The notes below the pieces were generated by a model. The model was not told the origin of the DNA. It was given only the letters and a program-made list of their open reading frames with translations, and ran no database searches. From contig JARIHJ010000056.1 in the NCBI GenBank assembly GCA_029288335.1, forward strand, positions 1 to 6,926: DNA of 6,926 nucleotides, given 5' to 3'. Both the position numbers and the translations under genes were made by a program. Of this stretch, positions 1 to 4,337 are shown one piece after another (position 1 is the stretch's first letter; the number at the start of each line of letters is the position of its first letter). Source of the DNA: Candidatus Saccharimonadota bacterium (GTDB taxonomy: Bacteria; Patescibacteriota; Saccharimonadia; Saccharimonadales; UBA4665).

Positions 1-2
1 TG

Positions 3-488
3 CCAATGATACATCAGCAGCTATCTAGCGCGGTAGCTTCACTGAATCACCGAGCGTTGGCGATGACGCCGGCTGATGATTTAACTTGTCCGGTCCCGGC
101 GGGTAGTGGCGCCGGTAACGCGTCGCAGGCCCAAGTCGCTATGGCTGTACAAACTTCTAGCCCAACTACGTCAACATCTGGCGGTATGGGTGGTGGTCCG
201 ACAGGTTCAAGCGGCAACGTCATTACGCGCTTAATAGGTGTCTATCACACGAACAACAGCGGAATGATTAGTAACACTGGCGCCTACTCGACGAACACAA
301 TCAGCGCTACCACTACTAACACGACAACTATCGATAACGATAACAACGTTAATATCACGAACAACAACAGCCAGACTGCAACTTCCGGCAACGTCAATTC
401 TAGCCAGAATACGACCGCCGGCAGCACTACTAGCGGAGCGGCAACCAATTCGAGCGACAGCAACTACTCCGTCCGAATTGACAATTAA
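3..488 (+). CDS. Asn/Ser/Thr-rich repeat surface protein, C-terminal part (5' end outside window)
   Basis: The frame is open to the window edge, and the ATG codons at 6 and 63 have no ribosome binding site or signal peptide behind them, so I treat this as the 3' part of a longer gene. The last 69 residues align without gaps to the C-terminus of the protein at 1237-1851 (46 of 69 identical by hand count). They include the signature S-G-N-V-x(4)-N-T-x(2)-G-x(3)-S-G-x-A at 384-443. An earlier stretch (about 108-170, GSGAGNAS followed by alternating hydrophobics) matches the end of the preceding unit in that paralogue, so at least two units were probably present. The two are joined by a Gly/Ser/Thr linker. 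There is no Cys-rich head or membrane anchor in the visible part. An exported structural or adhesive role is inferred from composition and from the paralogue's signal peptide. The first 30 or so codons have atypical composition for the family (His, Gln, Leu, Met), so the 5' part is less certain than the 3' part. Confidence 0.72.
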   Translation, partial: PMIHQQLSSAVASLNHRALAMTPADDLTCPVPAGSGAGNASQAQVAMAVQTSSPTTSTSGGMGGGPTGSSGNVITRLIGVYHTNNSGMISNTGAYSTNTISATTTNTTTIDNDNNVNITNNNSQTATSGNVNSSQNTTAGSTTSGAATNSSDSNYSVRIDN

Positions 489-518
489 ATTTAACTGTTA
501 GCACTAAGTTTTAAGCCA

Positions 519-542
519 AGCTAGCCTTAAAGTTGGCTAGCT
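519..542 (+). other. Hairpin abutting the ribosome binding site of the next gene
   Basis: AGCTAGCC (519-526) is perfectly complementary to GGCTAGCT (535-542), with an 8-nt loop. No U-run follows, so it is not a standard intrinsic terminator. It ends directly at the GAGGGGG ribosome binding site (543-549) of the gene at 554. It could affect initiation or mark an RNA processing point between the two genes. That role is inferred. Confidence 0.45.
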
Positions 543-553
543 GAGGGGGTGAA

Positions 554-1084
554 ATGAAGCTTAACTTCAGATCCTTAAAAACGATGCCAGGGAGTGGCAG
601 GTGGCCGCCTAAGTCGACGCTCGCGATAATTGTGCTGGCGCTGCCGGCTGGCACAGCCCTAGGATTTACGGCCGCGACCACACCCAACTCGTTAAAATCT
701 AGCAATCCCAGTTCCCTAGAGACAAGCGTCAAAGTTCAGCCGAATGAGAATTACCACGCGGCCAATGTGTCACTGGAAACTGGTGGTAACAACACGAGCG
801 GCAACAGCGCAAATGTGAAAGTCGATACCAATGCCACCAGCAACCAATCAGTCACCAGTCACACATCCGTTAGTGCGAGCGGCGGCAGCAATGCCAGCGT
901 GACGGTGAACGGCCAAAAGATTGACTTACCGGCGAATGGTTCTGTCAGTAAAACGATTACCAATGCTAATGGCCAAACCAATGTCAGCGTTGAAGTTTCC
1001 GGCAACAGTACCAACCAGTCTAATAACTCAGGTAAGAGTTCAATTAATCTGAACGTTTCCAGTAATTCGACCAGCGGTGATTAA
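554..1084 (+). CDS. Small exported Asn/Ser/Thr-rich protein of unknown function
   Basis: The product has 176 residues. The ATG at 554 is chosen because AGGGGG (544-549) lies 4 nt upstream and because this start gives an export signal: Lys/Arg in residues 1-20, then a hydrophobic run (about 21-40, STLAIIVLALPAGTALG), with cleavage likely around residue 37-41. The mature part lacks Cys and Trp and is dominated by Asn, Ser, Thr, Val and Gly. Residues about 117-148 alternate hydrophobic and polar residues around two N-G-Q turns, which suggests beta-strands. Many N-x-S/T sequons are present, but bacterial glycosylation is not implied without a known transferase. It does not carry the SG[ND]V signature of its neighbours, though it shares their composition. 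It sits 65 nt after the preceding gene and 152 nt before the next, in the same orientation. I do not recognise a family. It ends without a membrane anchor, so it is probably released or bound to neighbours. Confidence 0.85.
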   Translation: MKLNFRSLKTMPGSGRWPPKSTLAIIVLALPAGTALGFTAATTPNSLKSSNPSSLETSVKVQPNENYHAANVSLETGGNNTSGNSANVKVDTNATSNQSVTSHTSVSASGGSNASVTVNGQKIDLPANGSVSKTITNANGQTNVSVEVSGNSTNQSNNSGKSSINLNVSSNSTSGD

Positions 1085-1135
1085 GGTAGAGAAAGGAGGC
1101 GAGCTAGCACAAAATTTGAGAGAAGAAAGGTGATC

Positions 1136-1188
1136 GCTCGGCCCGGGCTATAAAAGTTTTCTAGTCCCGATCGGGCGAACACCCGAGC
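1136..1188 (+). other. GC-rich self-complementary leader upstream of the 1237 gene
   Basis: The spacer 1085-1236 holds several overlapping complementary segments. GCTCGG (1136-1141) can pair with CCGAGC (1183-1188). CGGG-CTA (1144-1150) can pair with TAG-T-CCCG (1162-1169). TCGGG (1171-1175) can pair with CCCGA (1182-1186). Some pairings exclude each other, because 1183-1186 is used twice. GCCCGGGC (1141-1148) and CCCGATCGGG (1166-1175) are palindromes. No U-run follows. It may be a 5' leader structure or a weak transcription end for the preceding gene. No known riboswitch class was recognised. Most of the rest of the spacer is A/G-rich, including an unused AAAGGAGG at 1092-1099. Confidence 0.35.
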
Positions 1189-1236
1189 AATATTAACTTA
1201 AAGGCTCAAAAACGATCTAAAGGAGGGTTTTAGCAT

Positions 1237-1851
1237 ATGACTAAAGCAGGAATTTTGAAAACCGCCGCGTCCGGTATGGCGTCGCTCGGGCTCGTCGCAG
1301 CTTTCGCCGGTTTTGCCGGCGCCGCGCCGGGGACTAGCAGCACTGGAAGTATTAGCCACACTGGCTACAATTCTACGAACCGCGTGTCTTCGAGCACGTC
1401 TAACAATTCTAATGTAAACAACAGCAACAGGGTGAGATTGCTGAACGCCAATCCGCAGTTTGCTTTTAGCGGCAACGTTAACTCTAGCAAGAACACCACC
1501 ACCAGCGGAATGACAACTAGTGGAAACGCTAGCAACAGCAGCTCGCTGCACGCTAGCGTAGCGGTAAGCAACAACTCGGCAGCGTCGACTGGTGGGAGTG
1601 GCGGCACCACCAACAGCAACAGCGGTACCATTGATACGACTGGGGCTGACTCGACCAATACCGTGACTTCAACCACTACCAACAACACCAATGTTGACAA
1701 CGACAACAGTGTAAAAGTGACAAACTTTAACTGGCAGGTGGCTAAGTCGGGCAACGTGAACTCGAGCCAAAACACGACAGCTGGGGGCACTTCCAGTGGT
1801 AGCGCGAGCAACTCGAGCGACAGCAGCTTCAGCGTAAACGTTAGCAACTAG
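1237..1851 (+). CDS. Exported two-unit Asn/Ser/Thr-rich repeat protein
   Basis: The product has 204 residues. The ATG at 1237 follows a strong AAAGGAGGG site (1219-1227) with a 9-nt gap. Residues 1-29 form a signal peptide: Lys3 and Lys8, a hydrophobic Ala/Gly/Leu/Val core, and an A-G-A motif at 27-29 giving a mature protein of about 175 residues. The mature part holds two related units about 93 residues apart, marked by S-G-N-V at residues 78 and 171. The second signature fits the family pattern exactly; the first has one inserted residue. Each unit ends in an alternating strand-like segment (SVAVSN, FSVNVSN). Aromatic and charged residues are rare and Cys is absent. This looks like a beta-rich secreted structural protein, perhaps a solenoid, fibre subunit or adhesin; function is inferred from form only. 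The second unit is the closest relative of the C-terminus of the gene ending at 488, so the two are paralogues. The same signature appears in the anchored protein downstream. Confidence 0.9.
   Translation: MTKAGILKTAASGMASLGLVAAFAGFAGAAPGTSSTGSISHTGYNSTNRVSSSTSNNSNVNNSNRVRLLNANPQFAFSGNVNSSKNTTTSGMTTSGNASNSSSLHASVAVSNNSAASTGGSGGTTNSNSGTIDTTGADSTNTVTSTTTNNTNVDNDNSVKVTNFNWQVAKSGNVNSSQNTTAGGTSSGSASNSSDSSFSVNVSN
1345..1848 (+). repeat. Two protein-level repeat units in the 1237 gene
   Basis: Unit 1 covers about 1345-1575 and unit 2 about 1624-1848, separated by a Gly/Ser/Thr linker. Both run G-x-I-x-x-T-G, then S-T-N-x-V, an Asn-rich stretch (N-x-N-V-[ND]-N), the SGNV signature and a terminal strand. 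The signatures lie at 1468-1530 and 1747-1806. The DNA has diverged in codon choice while the protein pattern is kept, which points to an old duplication under selection rather than a recent slippage event. Confidence 0.8.
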
Positions 1852-1871
1852 TTTAAGTAGCTAGTTAAGAG

Positions 1872-1917
1872 GCTTTTAAAAGCTCCCAAGAGGGATATTG
1901 AGCCGTCCCTCTTGGGA
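1872..1917. terminator. Palindrome plus perfect 12-bp hairpin between two surface genes
   Basis: TCCCAAGAGGGA (1884-1895) and TCCCTCTTGGGA (1906-1917) are perfectly complementary around a 10-nt loop. Just upstream is the palindrome GCTTTTAAAAGC (1872-1883). On the + strand no U-run follows the hairpin, so it would be a poor intrinsic terminator. On the - strand the hairpin is followed by GCTTTTAAAAG, a short U-run. No - strand gene is visible nearby. It may stabilise or separate the transcripts of the genes on either side. Confidence 0.5.
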
Positions 1918-1959
1918 CACCCAAGCATTATCAATTTTAGGCAAAGGAAAATTAACCAG

Positions 1960-3951
1960 ATGACAGACTTAACTCACCCGAAACTTATCATCAAGCGCGC
2001 CGCTTTTGCCGCGGCCGCAGCGCTAATGCTGGTAATTTTTCCTGGCCCGGTGGCGCTAATTAGCTCTAGCGCTAGCGCCGATGGCACTAGCCCGACGTGC
2101 TCGCCAGTGGCACCGGCCCCAAGTGGCACCACTGCGCCGACTGGCTCGGCGGCAGGCACTTTTCATTACGATTCTTGCACCGGACTTTGGGAAAACGACC
2201 ATTATACTTATAACCCATCAACTCGTATCTACACGGCGCTGGACCAGCCGAATTATGTCTGTAATCAATCGACCTGGACCTGGCAGAATACCAATCACTG
2301 GGATTATATCGCCAGTGAAGGCAAATACGTCCAGGACACAGTTAATGCTACGCCGCCAGCGAGCTACGGCACGTGCCAGGCGCCTGTGGTTGTCCAAAGC
2401 CAGCCACAGCCAACTAGCGGCTCTAATCCAAATGGGACCAGCGGCGATCCCTCAATCAACGCTAATAACAGCAACAACACTAATGTCACCGACAATACTT
2501 CGGCAACGCTGACTAATAATATTGGCTCTAACGCCACCAGCGGCAACGTTACGGCTAACGACAATACTACGACCGGCAATGCCGCGAGCGGCAACGCTTC
2601 GGTTGCAGCGAACATTATTAACCAAGTCAACTCTTCCTCCAGCTTAAATAACGGTCCGCCGGTCGCCACATTTACCCAAAATATCGATGGCAACGTCAAC
2701 GGCGACATTATCATCGATCCAAATCAGCTCCAACCATCCAGTGTCAGCCTCAACAATACCAATAACGTCACGCTCAATAGCCAAACATCCGGCACCATCA
2801 ATAACAATGTGAACCTTAGTGCCCAATCTGGCGACGTTACCACTAGTCGCAATACTTCTGTCGGCGACGCCACCAGCGGTAGCGCCAGCGCGATGGCCAA
2901 CGTCGTCAATATGTTAAATTCCTACGTCAGCGCCGGCCAATCATTTGTCGGCACGATCAATATCAATGGCAACTTAAACGGCAACATTCTGATGCCGCCG
3001 GCTTTCCTCTCGGGCCTGATCGCTAGCGGCGCGCCGTCAACTACTGTTAATCTCAGCAACACTAACAGCACCACCATCAACGACAATGCTATGACTAGCA
3101 TAATCAATAACATTAACAGCCAGGCTACCAGCGGTGACGTCACTGCGGCCAGGAATACCGAGGTCGGCAACGCCACTAGCGGCAATGCTAGTACTAACGT
3201 GACGGTTTACAATCTAACCGGCCACCAAATTATCGGCGCCAATAGCCTGCTGGTCTTCGTTAATGTGATGGGCACGTGGGTCGGGGTCATCGTCAACGCA
3301 CCAGCCGGCAGCCATTCGGCCCTGCTCGGCGGTGGTATAACCGCAGATAACACAAATAACTACAATGTGAACGCTACCACCGACAACTCGATCAATAACA
3401 ACATTAACGTGGCGGCAACTAGCGGCAACGTCAGATCGACCGAGAATACTCAGGCTGGCAACGCCACTAGTGGCAATGCCAGCACCAGCGTTAGCGTGGC
3501 CAACATTGTAAACGATAATCTGAACCTAACTGGTTGGTTCGGCATACTATTTATCAATGTTTTCGGCAGTTGGTACGGTAACTTTGGCGCCGCGCCGATG
3601 CCAGCGACTAATACTAATAGTCAAAGTAGTGGCGCCACTGGCGGCTCTAGCAACACTAGTGGCCCGATGTTCCAGTTCGTGCCTAAGGCGAGTTCTGATA
3701 GCACGAGTGGCTTTACTAGCGGCTTCGACGCTGGTGGTGCACCAGTTGTCACCTTGACCAGCACGGACGTTGCCAAAAAAGTCTTGGCTGACAGCACCAG
3801 CATTCCGGCCAGCAGCCTAAATAAAATAACACCGGACAAGCCGACTAGCGGGTTAAGCATCATTTGGCCGATCGTCATCGGCGCGCTAGTTATAGCCGCC
3901 ATCCTATATCTGCTAGCAACGCGGGCTAGCAAAGTCGACAGCAAGCGTTAA
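1960..3951 (+). CDS. Membrane-anchored surface protein with Cys/aromatic head and four SG[ND]V repeats
   Basis: The product has 663 residues from the ATG at 1960, which has AAAGGA (1943-1948) upstream and gives a clean signal peptide: Lys/Arg at 8-13, a hydrophobic core, and A-S-A at 38-40 before Asp41. A further upstream in-frame TTG (1912) lies inside a hairpin and is unlikely. Residues 41-140 form a head with Cys47, 73, 101 and 139 and two copies of an aromatic motif (W77-Y91 and W108-Y123). Residues about 165-545 hold four repeats, with the signature at residues 194, 290, 391 and 488. Each repeat ends in a hydrophobic segment with N-[IV]-x-G. A Ser/Thr/Gly-rich linker follows. Residues about 634-655 are a transmembrane helix, with a short basic tail ending SKR. 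No LPXTG sortase motif is seen. Topology should be outside for nearly all of the chain. A surface scaffold or adhesin role is inferred; I do not recognise a named family. Confidence 0.92.
   Translation: MTDLTHPKLIIKRAAFAAAAALMLVIFPGPVALISSSASADGTSPTCSPVAPAPSGTTAPTGSAAGTFHYDSCTGLWENDHYTYNPSTRIYTALDQPNYVCNQSTWTWQNTNHWDYIASEGKYVQDTVNATPPASYGTCQAPVVVQSQPQPTSGSNPNGTSGDPSINANNSNNTNVTDNTSATLTNNIGSNATSGNVTANDNTTTGNAASGNASVAANIINQVNSSSSLNNGPPVATFTQNIDGNVNGDIIIDPNQLQPSSVSLNNTNNVTLNSQTSGTINNNVNLSAQSGDVTTSRNTSVGDATSGSASAMANVVNMLNSYVSAGQSFVGTININGNLNGNILMPPAFLSGLIASGAPSTTVNLSNTNSTTINDNAMTSIINNINSQATSGDVTAARNTEVGNATSGNASTNVTVYNLTGHQIIGANSLLVFVNVMGTWVGVIVNAPAGSHSALLGGGITADNTNNYNVNATTDNSINNNINVAATSGNVRSTENTQAGNATSGNASTSVSVANIVNDNLNLTGWFGILFINVFGSWYGNFGAAPMPATNTNSQSSGATGGSSNTSGPMFQFVPKASSDSTSGFTSGFDAGGAPVVTLTSTDVAKKVLADSTSIPASSLNKITPDKPTSGLSIIWPIVIGALVIAAILYLLATRASKVDSKR
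2452..3600 (+). repeat. Four tandem repeats of about 96-101 residues
   Basis: Approximate unit starts are 2452, 2734, 3037 and 3337. The signature S-G-[ND]-V-x(4)-N-T-x(2)-G-x(3)-S-G-x-A falls at 2539-2598, 2827-2886, 3130-3189 and 3421-3480, fitting the pattern exactly in all four. The Asn-rich stretch before it (I/L-N-N-N-I/V-N in the later units) and the strand after it are also kept. Units 1 and 2 end in a segment with N-I-x-G-N-[VL]-N-G; units 3 and 4 replace it with a more hydrophobic Trp-containing version (N-V-x-G-[TS]-W). The last two signatures are close at DNA level too. Confidence 0.88.
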
Positions 3952-3994
3952 TTCTAGCCAGCTAGAAGTGCACCCGTTAGTTATAACTGGGTGC
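3952..3994 (+). other. Two hairpins just after the anchored surface protein gene
   Basis: TTCTAG (3952-3957) pairs with CTAGAA (3962-3967) directly after the stop codon, over a CCAG loop. Then GCACCCGTTA (3970-3979) pairs with TAAC-T-GGGTGC (3984-3994), with one bulged T and a GTTA loop. No U-run follows either. They probably protect the 3' end of the message or help end it; intrinsic termination here is not supported. Confidence 0.45.
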
Positions 3995-4049
3995 TAGCTC
4001 GTTGGCTTAAAGCGTGGCACAAGAACCCAAATAAAAAAACCAAAACAAA

Positions 4050-4144
4050 CAAAAAGAGCCCGTTTGACGGGGCCCTTTCTGTGGAGATAGCCCGAGAGCT
4101 ACCCCCCGCTAACCTTTCGGTCAGTGACCACCTCATCGATGGTA
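4050..4144 (-). ncRNA. Candidate small structured RNA of about 95 nt
   Basis: Read on the - strand, the segment folds into a compact form. CTGACC (4124-4119) pairs with GGTTAG (4114-4109) under a GAAA tetraloop of the GNRA type. GGTAGC (4103-4098) pairs with GCTATC (4091-4086) over a TCTCGG loop. GTGG (4131-4128) pairs with CCAC (4084-4081) and encloses both as a three-way junction. An intrinsic terminator follows. Each of the two hairpins and the terminator stem contains a pair that is G-U on this strand but A-C on the + strand, which supports - strand transcription. A promoter (4179-4151) is placed to start near 4144. No open reading frame with a ribosome binding site was seen in it, and no - strand gene lies downstream, so a riboswitch is less likely than a free-standing RNA. 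It lacks the core motifs of SRP RNA, tmRNA and RNase P. I do not recognise its class. Confidence 0.6.
4051..4079 (-). terminator. Intrinsic terminator with U-run, possibly bidirectional
   Basis: On the - strand CCCG (4071-4068) pairs with CGGG (4062-4059) over a TCAAA loop. After a bulged C, GGG-AAA (4073-4078) continues pairing with CTC-TTT, including one G-U (4074 with 4057). TTTTT runs from 4055 to 4051, then TTTG and TTTTGG follow. On the + strand the same stem has an A-C mismatch and ends in TTTCT, so it could also weakly stop transcripts coming from the surface genes. Confidence 0.68.
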
Positions 4145-4150
4145 TTTAGG

Positions 4151-4179
4151 ACTATATGCCTACAATTATTTAACTGCAA
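4151..4179 (-). promoter_or_regulatory. Candidate sigma70-type promoter for the small RNA
   Basis: On the - strand, TTGCAG (4179-4174) and TATAGT (4156-4151) are separated by exactly 17 nt. The -10 box matches the consensus at five of six positions and the -35 box at three. Transcription would begin near 4144, about 13 nt before the first base of the closing helix. Confidence 0.5.
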
Positions 4180-4236
4180 GCATAAGCGGAACGAAAATAC
4201 GATTTCACAACAAAGCTGTGGTTAATTACTGATTAT

Positions 4237-4261
4237 TTGTAACAATTGTCACAAATTGTGA
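4237..4261. promoter_or_regulatory. Tandem TTGTnACAA palindromes, candidate operator
   Basis: TTGTAACAA (4237-4245) and TTGTCACAA (4246-4254) are two abutting 9-bp palindromes. Together they form an 18-bp inverted repeat with one mismatched pair. A further TTGTGA (4256-4261) makes TCACAAATTGTGA (4249-4261) a 13-bp palindrome centred on 4255. The cluster is centred near -60 relative to the start expected from the TATAAT at 4293. The likely ligand is a dimeric DNA-binding protein; which one cannot be told. Confidence 0.5.
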
Positions 4262-4292
4262 ACTGCATCACCGCGAACCGGCAATTACATTT

Positions 4293-4298
4293 TATAAT
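4293..4298 (+). promoter_or_regulatory. -10 box for the multi-PAS gene
   Basis: TATAAT matches the consensus fully and would start transcription near 4305, leaving a leader of about 33 nt before the ATG at 4338. No recognisable -35 box lies 16-18 nt upstream (the region around 4268-4276 is GC-rich), so the promoter may need an activator. The palindromes at 4237-4261 are a candidate site for it. Confidence 0.5.
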
Positions 4299-4337
4299 TT
4301 AGTTGTGGCAGGGCGCAAATCGCCGAATGGGCGGACT

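Noticed and set aside
1130..1153. Seven-codon leader peptide starting at GTG 1130
   Set aside because: It is too short to support, starts with GTG, has only an A/G-rich stretch upstream, and contains no run of regulatory codons.
1365..1847. Long open frame on the - strand, rich in Leu and Val
   Set aside because: It is the complement of Asn, Ser and Thr codons in the gene at 1237-1851; it has no ribosome binding site and the repeat pattern exists only on the + strand. The same holds for - strand frames at 2364-2714, 2922-3185 and 3621-3944.
1912..1959. Longer N-terminus for the anchored surface protein beginning at the TTG at 1912
   Set aside because: That start lies in the right arm of a perfect hairpin with no ribosome binding site, and it would place 16 polar residues before an otherwise complete signal peptide. 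The ATG at 1960 has AAAGGA upstream.
2400..3600. CRISPR array or short DNA tandem repeats
   Set aside because: The repetition is at protein level with a period of about 290-300 bp and diverged codons; there are no short identical repeats with spacers.
3811..3951. Sortase-type cell wall anchor
   Set aside because: The layout of hydrophobic helix and basic tail fits, but there is no LPXTG or close variant before the helix, so I call it a transmembrane anchor.
3991..4030. tRNA-like D-arm (TAGCTC, GTTGG, AAGCGT)
   Set aside because: The stem has a mismatch, and there is no anticodon arm, T-arm (GGTTCGA) or acceptor stem around it.
4115..4140. Hammerhead ribozyme-like GATGAG and CGAAA on the - strand
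   Set aside because: The CTGATGA core is not intact and there is no stem I between the possible cleavage site and the core. The three-way junction with a GAAA tetraloop explains the segment better.
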